Shown here piece after piece: positions 1-5,616 of a stretch of 5,616 bases of DNA. Positions within the stretch are counted from its first letter, which is position 1. Each line of letters begins with the position of its first letter. This stretch comes from Candidatus Poseidoniaceae archaeon. GTDB taxonomy: Archaea; Thermoplasmatota; Poseidoniia; Poseidoniales; Poseidoniaceae. A program made the position numbers and the translations under genes. The DNA is taken from the NCBI GenBank assembly GCA_029250345.1, contig JAQXFL010000174.1:1-5616 (forward strand). Reading direction: 5' to 3'. The notes beneath the pieces were generated by a model. It made no database searches. It was not told the DNA's origin and was given only the letters and a program-made list of their open reading frames with translations.

Positions 1-17
1 ATACACTCGATAGTCTA

Positions 18-2375
18 ATGGCCATGACCAGGCAACTGCATACCTCACATTGCTCGGTATGCGAACACCCTTCGACTTCTAACCCGTGTCAGTTGTGTGA
101 GTCCATTATCGTCTCTAAAAACAACAGAAGATGGGCATGTGAGATACACAATGATATTCACGCTGAAGCGGTGGAATTGATTGGCGGTGGGGGTCGTACT
201 GCCATACAACGTTGGAAGCTCTTGATGCAAAATGTATCTGAATCGGAAGATGTTGGTTGGGCTCGGTTACAGGATTCATCCATCGACCCTGTGTTCTTTT
301 CTCCGTGCGATGGAGACGAGATGGCCAGTATCATCCAAAGAATAACCGATGGTGTCCGATTGGATAAAAAACAACGAACTCAACTGCACCGAGGCTTCCA
401 TCTCCTCGATGGCATGCATGTTTCGTTTGTTGCAGATCGTATGTATCTGAATGGAAGAGCAACGATGGCACCGGTTCCCATGGTGTCTCTTCTCAATCTT
501 CTTTCTTCGAAGAAACACCGTTTAGGCTGGGACCTATCGAAGCTCTTTATTGCGATTGGAACAATGAAGACAGACGCTATCGACACTCTTCAAATCAATA
601 GAGTTCCACGTCGCCTCATTGGCCCAAATAGGATTCGCGAATCATCGGATAAACCCACTGCCTCTGCTATGCTTTCATGGGTTGAATGGATGGCTGAAGA
701 ACAACTTGAGGCGCCCAAACATTCTGTAATGAATCCACTAGGGGCTTGGTCTCGTGATGTTCGGCAGAGATTATCAACGCCTATTGGAACGAAATTTGAG
801 AACCATTTGAAAGAAGCATTTACTCATCACCCGACTGGATTAGAGGAACTTACGGTCTACCCTTGGACTCGACGGTGGCTGGCATACACTCGATATCAGC
901 GGTTCAACATCAATCGGACATGGCCATTTGAAATCGTTGGGGGGAAACTCAAGTTTGTGGTTCGATCAAAGAACAACGCTTCACGTAAGACTTCCATACC
1001 AGATGAACCGGGCGTTTGGGCTTTTTTGATATCTCTCGCATTTTCTCCACATCGCTCGTCATGCTCCGACATGTTGTATGCTTTGCAGTTTAACTGGACC
1101 GATTCAAATCAGGAAGCCCACCAGATACCAGCACCTCTACGCCGCTCAATTCAATTTCTTCGAGAAGTCATTGACAGTAACTCCGACCGGGTTTTTGTCC
1201 ACGAAGAGCGCATACTGGTCATCGGTCGAATGGGTCATTTTTACGAAGTCAGTGTTGGGAGAGGGGCTCATGGGGCGCCGTTTATCATACGGGCGATTGA
1301 TTCGTTAGGGCCAAGGAGAACGGCAGCACTGTGCATACACCACGGCACATTCCATTCGACAGTCCCTCTCGGCGATACCATCGTATCGGTCATCTTGTCG
1401 CTTGTTGATGATGTTAAAACCTCAGGTAAAATCGACAGTTTGCGAGAACATATTGCTTCAAGGCCTCCGCTTGGCCTCTCTTCTCCATTGCAGGACAACC
1501 ATGTTCGTTTTCTCCGTGATTCGACCGTTCAAGAATTCAAGAAAATCACGGCTAACCACCTGGACGGCATCCGATGGTTGCCTCGAGAACAACCAGAAGA
1601 AGCAGGCGGTCCAAACCAAAACATGATGCATTTGTTCCGAAGAAATATCGCTTTCAACCGACGCAGATGGGATCGAGACTATCATGCTCAAAACCGTAAG
1701 AACCGTTGTGACATTTTGGTCGAGCACGCAGTGGCTGCCGATTCCGCAATGCCTCATCCACAGTTCATTGAACTCTGGCATGCGTCTCTGAAGAGTGATT
1801 TTTCAGATGAAGGTGTTGAACCCAATCACTATTTCAACCACTTTGGACATGACAGGAACAATTGGGCTCAGCTCCAACTACAGAGACAGCATCATATCAT
1901 CTTGGTACAAGATTTGCCAGTCGGTGATATTCGGAACGGAGAGCGACGATACTGCGAAATTTTCCCCAGAGTTTGGGATGCTTTACTTCAGCATCCGATT
2001 GGCTCCACTTTTAGGCTTGGAGTGTTGGATGGTGGAGACGTCACTTTTGAGCACTGCCACCTTGCGACGACCGTTCGAAATCAGCAAGAACGCCGAATAT
2101 TCCGAAGGTTTGCGACTCTCCTTGGATTTGTTGAACAAGGCACTCAAGACCAGAGCCTTGTGTTCATACGAAGAGACCATGCCAAGCATACTGCGCGTAG
2201 AGATCTTTCTCTTCACCTCGATAGGGCTCAATCGACAATTGGCAATCCAAACTCAACACCGTGGCATTGGCACTTTGGCGAAGTGGAGCAAACACCTCAA
2301 CGCATTACTGAATTCCGCTGGGAGTTGCAACAAGACCTTCGAGATTCCAACCGTGGGCTTACCAAAAGAAAGTAA
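18..2375 (+). CDS. Large protein of unknown function with N-terminal cysteine pairs (putative zinc knuckle)
   Basis: I do not recognise this 785-residue protein. Seen: the N-terminus has two CxxC pairs (C12/C15 and C24/C27), followed by C41, H44 and H48, a spacing compatible with one or two structural zinc sites. The middle is a globular alpha/beta mix. At about residues 398-480 there is a beta-rich stretch with a GRMGHFYEV strand (403-411), then a CIHHG segment and a PLGD turn (450-453) leading into a helix, which looks like a discrete domain. The last 260 residues are rich in Arg, His and Trp, with no motif I can name. No signal peptide or membrane segment is visible, so it is probably cytoplasmic, and the basic C-terminus could contact nucleic acid (inference). 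ATG at 18 is used; ATG at 24 is an alternative. The frame is open to the window edge with only 17 bases upstream, so the start is unsure. It ends with TAA, 10 bases from the convergent thioredoxin-like gene. Confidence 0.85.
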   Translation: MAMTRQLHTSHCSVCEHPSTSNPCQLCESIIVSKNNRRWACEIHNDIHAEAVELIGGGGRTAIQRWKLLMQNVSESEDVGWARLQDSSIDPVFFSPCDGDEMASIIQRITDGVRLDKKQRTQLHRGFHLLDGMHVSFVADRMYLNGRATMAPVPMVSLLNLLSSKKHRLGWDLSKLFIAIGTMKTDAIDTLQINRVPRRLIGPNRIRESSDKPTASAMLSWVEWMAEEQLEAPKHSVMNPLGAWSRDVRQRLSTPIGTKFENHLKEAFTHHPTGLEELTVYPWTRRWLAYTRYQRFNINRTWPFEIVGGKLKFVVRSKNNASRKTSIPDEPGVWAFLISLAFSPHRSSCSDMLYALQFNWTDSNQEAHQIPAPLRRSIQFLREVIDSNSDRVFVHEERILVIGRMGHFYEVSVGRGAHGAPFIIRAIDSLGPRRTAALCIHHGTFHSTVPLGDTIVSVILSLVDDVKTSGKIDSLREHIASRPPLGLSSPLQDNHVRFLRDSTVQEFKKITANHLDGIRWLPREQPEEAGGPNQNMMHLFRRNIAFNRRRWDRDYHAQNRKNRCDILVEHAVAADSAMPHPQFIELWHASLKSDFSDEGVEPNHYFNHFGHDRNNWAQLQLQRQHHIILVQDLPVGDIRNGERRYCEIFPRVWDALLQHPIGSTFRLGVLDGGDVTFEHCHLATTVRNQQERRIFRRFATLLGFVEQGTQDQSLVFIRRDHAKHTARRDLSLHLDRAQSTIGNPNSTPWHWHFGEVEQTPQRITEFRWELQQDLRDSNRGLTKRK
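2364..2371 (-). terminator. Possible T-rich terminator of the tfb-thioredoxin operon
   Basis: Read on the minus strand this is TTTCTTTT, about 15 bases past the stop of the thioredoxin-like gene. Archaeal RNA polymerase terminates at T-rich tracts without needing a hairpin. The tract lies inside the last codons of the convergent plus-strand gene, so it may simply reflect its Lys/Arg-rich C-terminus. This is weak evidence. Confidence 0.2.
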
Positions 2376-2385
2376 TCTTACAAGT

Positions 2386-3315
2386 TCAATCCTTACGAAT
2401 CAGGGCAGCTGCGATGAAAACGCTCAAACCCATCACCATTGGTACTGCAGGGATACTTTGTTCCTCTTCCTCACAATCGTTACCGTCACACTCGTTTTCT
2501 TGATTGACATCATCTACGACTTCAATCGGAAAATTGAGTTGATACAAAAGATGCACTGATAAATCAGAACCATCGTACGCAGCAGGGAGAGAGATGGTGG
2601 TATTCCCGGTCATGGAAACGGATTCATCGGTGAGATTCACATGACCGACCTCAATGATTCCACGCACCACGTGTGGGTAGTTTTCAAGGCCGTTCGAGCC
2701 GTCTTCAAACCGTGCAGAATCCTCGACAATCCATGCTTGAGCAACGATGGAGCTGCCTTCCGGTGCCACCATGTTTTCGATATCGAGAGACCATGCAACA
2801 ATTCCGCTGCCCTGTGTGGTCGGTGTCCATGCGAAACTTGAATCTCCAGTGAGCGAGAGATGAACATCGGAAAGTACCGTGAACTCGTCCTCTAACGATG
2901 CTGCTTCAGGGACGCTACCTGCTTTGATGGTCGTCCCATTAAAGATGACAGCAGGTGGGGCCATGGTTCCATAGCGGTCGATGAAGCGTTGATCGATCTC
3001 GACACTACCAAGCGGGTCCTGGATTTCATTGATTGCTCTGTGGATGTGGTATTGTTGGATGGCGGTTTCGTTTTCGATGTTATCTAGAGCATGCTCTACA
3101 TCGACACAATTGCCGCACCAAGTGGCTGTATACACTTCGACGACCGGTGGTAAATCGCTCAAGTTCGTTGAGGAGACGCCGGACTCATTGGTCAGTGACC
3201 ACTGTCCGCCAAACAGTACTCCAACTTCAGTTTGGGCCGCAGGAGCGGCAACGGTCGATGAAGGCACAAAGGCCATCAAGAAAACAATCAGGGTAAGGAG
3301 GAACGCTTTCCGCAT
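2386..3315 (-). CDS. Exported membrane-anchored thioredoxin-fold protein (WCGNC), Omp28-like C-terminal half
   Basis: Likely a 309-residue extracytoplasmic thiol/disulfide protein. Seen: an N-terminal signal peptide (MRK, hydrophobic residues 4-17, then a VAAPAAQ-like cleavage region near 22-28). A thioredoxin-type strand PPVVEVYTATWCGNC ends in the CxxC pair C67/C70. A MAPPAVIFNG segment (118-127) supplies the cis-proline loop. A beta-rich region (150-265) contains an AWIVEDS strand and a YPHVVRG motif (213-219), resembling the domain that follows thioredoxin in Omp28-related bacterial surface proteins. An acidic stalk (268-286) holds C276 and C281. A hydrophobic segment (288-306) ending RKD anchors the C-terminus. 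The frame extends upstream to an ATG at 3384, but that adds 23 residues before the signal peptide, so I chose the ATG at 3313-3315. It overlaps the 3' end of tfb by 28 bases, which suggests co-transcription and coupled translation. Substrate unknown; oxidase, reductase and isomerase roles cannot be told apart. Confidence 0.85.
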   Translation of the reverse strand: MRKAFLLTLIVFLMAFVPSSTVAAPAAQTEVGVLFGGQWSLTNESGVSSTNLSDLPPVVEVYTATWCGNCVDVEHALDNIENETAIQQYHIHRAINEIQDPLGSVEIDQRFIDRYGTMAPPAVIFNGTTIKAGSVPEAASLEDEFTVLSDVHLSLTGDSSFAWTPTTQGSGIVAWSLDIENMVAPEGSSIVAQAWIVEDSARFEDGSNGLENYPHVVRGIIEVGHVNLTDESVSMTGNTTISLPAAYDGSDLSVHLLYQLNFPIEVVDDVNQENECDGNDCEEEEQSIPAVPMVMGLSVFIAAALIRKD

Positions 3316-4490
3316 ACATTGCCCAATCGCACCTTGGATATCAATGCATTCTGTGCGTGCTTGTCTGATGCAGCGTCGTAACATGGTTTGGAGACATCAA
3401 ATGCACCAGCATCATGAAAAGTTCCAGCCGCAGATTGCTTTACCAATGCGTCATATCGGGAACGAATACCGCTGCTGGTGAGTCCGAAAACATCTGCGAG
3501 CAAATCAGCAGCACCAGACTGCAGTCCAAAGAAATTCAAACTGGCATATGCGGTAACGCAAACGACCATTCGTGGTTCAATGTTAATGGTGAGTGCGCCA
3601 CCTGTGCCTTCATTGAGGAGTGCCAAGCGTGTTTCAGTTTCATACAACACCCGTTCAAACTCTTCAGTTGTGAGTTGGTCGCCGAGCATTTCGAAGACGT
3701 GTTCCATAGCTTGTGCAATGGAATCTTCGCGACGGTCGTTGGCGTTCTTTCGAGGTGGCATTTCAGCCCACTTCATTGTGAGGCGAGCCTTCCAATGTTG
3801 AAGGATACGGATTCGAGCGTTGCTAATTTGCTTCGGTGAAATATCGGCCTTGGCCATGGTTGAACGTCGGTCGAACTTTGGCATGATGCCCAACTCGCCA
3901 GCAAGCTCGACGATTGCAGCAGCGATGATGACGGCATTCTGCTCCTCTGATGACCCCTTGATACCCTTATCCTTACGGCAAATTGATTGCTTTGGCATAC
4001 CCAACCGCTTCTTCAGTGACTTGGATTGCTTCTTGCGAATCTGCTCTTGCTCTCCGGTGAGTGGCTTGCATGACATCTCGACAATGTGTTCGAGGATGTG
4101 AAGTGCGTGGCGGCCGTACAATTGTTCGATGTTACGCTTGACGCGATTAGCAAATGGATGTGGGTTACGCACAGTGCTACGGTCAATTTTCTCGAGCAAA
4201 CGGTATTTGCGCGGATTGTGCACTCCCTTAGAACCGAAACGCATCTTCGGACCGGTTCCACCCATGTTACGGTTCATGTCGGCATCCTGCCGGACAGCTT
4301 GGTAGTGGGCGCCTTCGCCAAACAATGCGCCACCGTTGTCGTTCGCCAAAATCTTCTGGTCCTTGTGGACAAGACCACAGTCATCGCACCAGGTTTCTCC
4401 CTTCTCAGGCATTGGGGTAAGGTTCTTGCTTGCGCAATCATCACAGTTTGTCAATTCCATTTTTTCTTTTTTTCCGTTGTTGTAATTCAT
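3288..4490 (-). CDS. tfb: Transcription initiation factor IIB (TFB) homologue, divergent
   Basis: Archaeal TFB binds the TBP-TATA complex and recruits RNA polymerase. Seen: an N-terminal zinc ribbon with C16/C19 and C35/C38 (the second pair as WCDDCGLV). It is followed by a B-reader/linker-like segment (73-89) with the NRxxGGTGPK pattern comparable to the R-x-G-x-P of canonical TFBs. The first cyclin-like repeat spans about 113-237, ending in a helix-turn-helix (ISPKQISNARIRILQHW). The second spans about 259-352, ending in a helix-turn-helix (LADVFGLTSSGIRSRYDAL) that should contact BRE DNA. At 400 residues it is about 100 longer than a usual TFB. The excess lies in a Lys-rich insertion (145-182) within repeat one, a linker (238-258) and a C-terminal tail of about 50 residues. 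ATG at 4490 is favoured by an AAGGAG 10 bases upstream; M11 (4460) is the alternative. It is probably first in an operon with the thioredoxin-like gene. The divergence suggests a specialised paralogue (inference). Confidence 0.9.
   Translation of the reverse strand: MNYNNGKKEKMELTNCDDCASKNLTPMPEKGETWCDDCGLVHKDQKILANDNGGALFGEGAHYQAVRQDADMNRNMGGTGPKMRFGSKGVHNPRKYRLLEKIDRSTVRNPHPFANRVKRNIEQLYGRHALHILEHIVEMSCKPLTGEQEQIRKKQSKSLKKRLGMPKQSICRKDKGIKGSSEEQNAVIIAAAIVELAGELGIMPKFDRRSTMAKADISPKQISNARIRILQHWKARLTMKWAEMPPRKNANDRREDSIAQAMEHVFEMLGDQLTTEEFERVLYETETRLALLNEGTGGALTINIEPRMVVCVTAYASLNFFGLQSGAADLLADVFGLTSSGIRSRYDALVKQSAAGTFHDAGAFDVSKPCYDAASDKHAQNALISKVRLGNVCGKRSSLP
3330..3335 (-). promoter_or_regulatory. 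Weak Shine-Dalgarno candidate for the thioredoxin-like gene
   Basis: Read on the minus strand this is AAGGTG, 14 bases before the chosen ATG at 3315 and inside the tfb coding region. The spacing is longer than ideal, so re-initiation by ribosomes finishing tfb is an equally good explanation for translation. Confidence 0.25.
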
Positions 4491-4500
4491 ATTATTCTCT

Positions 4501-4506
4501 CTCCTT
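4501..4506 (-). promoter_or_regulatory. Shine-Dalgarno of tfb
   Basis: Read on the minus strand this is AAGGAG, with 10 bases between it and the ATG at 4490. It decides the start in favour of 4490 over the internal ATG at 4460, which is preceded only by an A-rich tract. Confidence 0.6.
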
Positions 4507-4532
4507 CAATCATGAACTCTACTGTAGGCCTC

Positions 4533-4546
4533 AAAATTTATTAAAA
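4533..4546 (-). promoter_or_regulatory. TATA-box region of tfb
   Basis: Read on the minus strand this is TTTTAATAAATTTT. Archaeal transcription starts about 26-27 bases downstream of the TATA centre, which places the start near 4513. That gives a leader of about 23 bases carrying the Shine-Dalgarno at 4501-4506, so the parts fit each other. The exact 8-base TATA within the tract cannot be fixed by eye. Confidence 0.5.
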
Positions 4547-4589
4547 TTAACAAATTGGGCTTCATGTATCTTTCTTGTTTTGCCGTTTG

Positions 4590-4663
4590 TGGGCCGTTCA
4601 ACTACTCGTTGTTCTTCAGCGAGAAACTCGCAAAAGAGCAACTAAGTAATATTTTGCGGCCCA
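4590..4663 (-). ncRNA. Candidate structured RNA (or distal tfb leader element)
   Basis: The ends form a perfect 7-bp helix (4590-4596 with 4657-4663, TGGGCCG/CGGCCCA). Inside, 4608-4616 pairs with 4634-4642 (nine pairs, one a G-T wobble in DNA letters), followed by a 2x2 mismatch and a perfect 5-bp GCGAG/CTCGC stem (4619-4623 with 4627-4631) with a 3-base loop. Three further pairs (4604-4606 with 4645-4647) extend the central stem. Read leftward, the closing helix begins about 27 bases from the centre of the TATA box at 4688-4695, where an archaeal transcript would start. No T-rich terminator is seen until the tfb promoter tract near 4532-4555, so the 3' end is unknown. Alternatives are a long tfb leader, or a protein-binding palindrome acting as DNA. 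It is not a canonical tRNA. Confidence 0.3.
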
Positions 4664-4687
4664 ACAGGTATAGTAGGCAGGGCCTAA

Positions 4688-4695
4688 TATTTAAA
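4688..4695 (-). promoter_or_regulatory. Consensus archaeal TATA box, read leftward
   Basis: Read on the minus strand this is TTTAAATA, matching the euryarchaeal TATA consensus. The predicted start is about 4664, at the edge of the foldable segment. The surrounding TAATATTTAAAT is nearly symmetric, so it could also serve the plus strand with a start near 4718, inside the inverted repeat at 4708-4742. No strong purine-rich BRE is obvious on either side. Confidence 0.4.
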
Positions 4696-4707
4696 TCTGC
4701 CGGTCAT

Positions 4708-4742
4708 CATGAATGGATTTTCATAAACAAGACCCATTCATG
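4708..4742. repeat. Perfect 9-bp inverted repeat, possible operator
   Basis: CATGAATGG at 4708-4716 and CCATTCATG at 4734-4742 are exact reverse complements separated by 17 bases. The arm centres are 26 bases apart, about two and a half helical turns. It lies between the leftward TATA at 4688 and the rightward TATA-like element at 4774, so a dimeric regulator bound here could affect both. It could also form a 9-bp hairpin in RNA, but no T-run follows on either strand. Confidence 0.5.
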
Positions 4743-4773
4743 TTTCCACAAACAGTAACTATTCTTTTCGACA

Positions 4774-4783
4774 CTATATAAAG
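4774..4783 (+). promoter_or_regulatory. TATA-like element for the AddB-like gene
   Basis: CTATATAAAG is a good TATA match on the plus strand. It predicts a start near 4805 and an untranslated leader of about 90 bases before the ATG at 4894. A weaker candidate, TGTATATC near 4828, would shorten the leader to about 35 bases. Confidence 0.4.
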
Positions 4784-4893
4784 AAAGAAATCCGACACCG
4801 GAACCCGAGTAACTTTTACATTCGACTGTATATCAGTGAAAGAGGTTCTGAGCCAATCTGACAGCGAGCCTTCAAGAACAGTCGACATCTGTA

Positions 4894-5616
4894 ATGATGA
4901 TGGGGCGAACGAGAATGAATCACGAATCGAATGTGTCAATCACCCTTGAGGCAATTGATTCAGGAGATAACATGCCTACATGGCTAAATGATGCGCTGCA
5001 GAATGGATCGGCGCGCAACGTATTGTTCATCCATCCAAATGAAGCCAGCCGTAGTCAAACTCTTCTTCGCTTGTCACAGACCGACACACCGGTCGATACA
5101 ACCCACCATCTCACTCTTACCCGGCTTACGCAATTGCTGATCCTCGACCTTGGTCTTCCTCCAATGTTAGGTGATGGCGCCGGGACATTCGCTGTCGCTC
5201 ATGCTTTTACCAAAAAAGCTGCTGAACAAGGAGATCTACCCTTGCTCTTCTCCGCCATCGAAGGTAGAAAATGGTCACCTTTCCAAACCGAGCGCGTACT
5301 TACCCTTCACCGTACTCTCACTCAATTGAATCAGCCTTGGACTTGGGATGAAGATCCTGGTGCTCGCGACTTTGATAGAATTCTCACCCAAGTCGAAGCG
5401 AGTCTGCATGGAACTCATCCACATCGCGCGCTCCATGAAATTGCCAAGGCCCTGCAAGAATCTGAAAATCCGCCATTTACTTTGAATGATGTTGACGGCA
5501 TAATCTTGCTCAACACCGCACCAGATTTCTCGGAGATTGAACGTTCCTTCTATCGACAACTGTCGACCCGTCGGCCGATTCATCAATTGTGTTGTGCGGG
5601 TTCATTTCGACTTGGC
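4894..5616 (+). CDS. AddB-like helicase/PD-(D/E)XK nuclease-family protein, N-terminal part (3' truncated by window)
   Basis: The first 241 residues of a longer protein; the frame is open to the window end. Seen: a first strand VLFIHPNEASRS (43-54) followed by a helix, at the place where the AddB/RecB-like family has its nucleotide-binding strand-loop-helix. Next comes a THHLTLTRLTQLLILDLGLP segment (70-89), like the strand and helix that follow it in AddB. A long helical region comes next, then GIILLNTAPDFSEIERSFYRQL (202-223), which matches the family pattern of a strand, an aspartate-containing turn and a helix. No Walker A GKT/GKS is present in the visible part, as in family members with an inactive helicase half. 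If correct, the missing C-terminus should carry a PD-(D/E)XK nuclease and perhaps an iron-sulfur cysteine cluster, acting in double-strand break end resection. The start is ambiguous (4894, 4897, 4900, 4915 or 4972); 4894 is the longest. The family call rests on pattern memory only. Confidence 0.5.
   Translation, partial: MMMGRTRMNHESNVSITLEAIDSGDNMPTWLNDALQNGSARNVLFIHPNEASRSQTLLRLSQTDTPVDTTHHLTLTRLTQLLILDLGLPPMLGDGAGTFAVAHAFTKKAAEQGDLPLLFSAIEGRKWSPFQTERVLTLHRTLTQLNQPWTWDEDPGARDFDRILTQVEASLHGTHPHRALHEIAKALQESENPPFTLNDVDGIILLNTAPDFSEIERSFYRQLSTRRPIHQLCCAGSFRLG
4963..4966 (+). promoter_or_regulatory. Shine-Dalgarno-like GGAG before an internal ATG of the AddB-like gene
   Basis: GGAG lies 5 bases before the ATG at 4972, while the upstream ATGs at 4894 and 4915 have no clear Shine-Dalgarno. 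This makes 4972 a serious alternative start. Against it, the residues encoded upstream (VSITLEAID) look like an ordinary beta strand that would belong to the domain. Confidence 0.25.

Larger units (their letters stand above)
4491..4893. other. Divergent intergenic regulatory region
   Basis: About 400 bases separate tfb (leftward) from the AddB-like gene (rightward). No convincing protein-coding frame was found. From left to right it holds the tfb leader and Shine-Dalgarno, an AT-rich TATA region for tfb, a foldable 74-base segment (4590-4663), a consensus TATA box read leftward (4688-4695), a perfect 9-bp inverted repeat (4708-4742), and a TATA-like element read rightward (4774-4783). The local A+T content is above that of the flanking genes. 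Confidence 0.7.

Noticed and set aside
1795..2559. A 254-codon plus-strand open frame overlapping the orphan gene and running into the thioredoxin-like gene.
   Set aside because: It lies in another frame of the long gene and continues antisense to a clearly real gene; its composition is not that of a folded protein.
3316..3384. A 23-residue N-terminal extension of the thioredoxin-like protein from an ATG at 3384.
   Set aside because: It would bury the signal peptide behind a polar Cys/Arg-rich segment, whereas the ATG at 3315 begins directly with the classic MRK-hydrophobic pattern.
4590..4663. A tRNA gene: 74 bases with a 7-bp terminal helix like an acceptor stem.
   Set aside because: On neither strand is there a TTCRA-type T-loop next to the 3' acceptor strand, a D-loop GG, or a 7-base anticodon loop on a 5-bp stem; the central stem closes on a 3-base loop.
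4704..4710. ATGATGA on the minus strand (and again at 4894-4900 on the plus strand), matching a C-box of C/D guide RNAs.
   Set aside because: No D-box CTGA lies at the 40-60 base distance expected, and the second copy is a run of start-like ATG codons.
4585..4753. An 8-bp complementary pair GTTTGTGG (4585-4592) and CCACAAAC (4746-4753).
   Set aside because: Short, far apart, overlapping the other helix, and likely by chance in a region of this size.
4836..4949. A 37-codon GTG-started frame overlapping the start of the AddB-like gene.
   Set aside because: No ATG, no Shine-Dalgarno, and its residues resemble no known peptide; the overlapping frame has better coding character.

Overview
The window looks archaeal. 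Its clearest gene is a transcription factor B (TFB/TFIIB) homologue with an N-terminal zinc ribbon and two cyclin-like repeats. The intergenic DNA carries AT-rich elements of the archaeal TATA type. Moderate G+C, a secreted protein with an acidic stalk and a C-terminal membrane anchor, and large lineage-specific proteins would fit a marine planktonic euryarchaeon (Marine Group II / Poseidoniales-like). That placement is an inference; no rRNA or other taxonomic marker is present.

Layout. (1) 18-2375, plus strand: a 785-residue protein of unknown function with a cysteine-pair N-terminus resembling a zinc-binding knuckle. (2) 2386-3315, minus strand: an exported, membrane-anchored thioredoxin-fold protein with a WCGNC active site. 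It converges on gene 1 with only 10 bases between the stops. (3) 3288-4490, minus strand: a divergent TFB of 400 residues. Its 3' end overlaps the chosen start of gene 2 by 28 bases, so genes 3 and 2 probably form one operon, tfb first. (4) 4491-4893: a roughly 400-base divergent intergenic region with a TATA element and Shine-Dalgarno for tfb, a second TATA element facing the same way, a foldable 74-base segment, a perfect 9-bp inverted repeat, and a TATA-like element on the plus strand. (5) 4894 to the window end, plus strand: the first 241 residues of a protein that resembles the N-terminus of AddB-like helicase/PD-(D/E)XK nuclease proteins; the catalytic parts lie beyond the window.

How the genes may work together. 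The TFB would bind TATA/TBP complexes and recruit RNA polymerase, perhaps at a particular promoter set given its divergence. Its operon partner acts outside the membrane on thiols or disulfides. Nothing in the sequence links the two biochemically, but the overlap suggests joint expression. The intergenic region is the most information-dense non-coding part. The best candidate for something undescribed is the 74-base palindromic segment, whose closing helix starts about 27 bases from the centre of a consensus archaeal TATA box. No CRISPR array, transposon, rRNA or canonical tRNA was seen.
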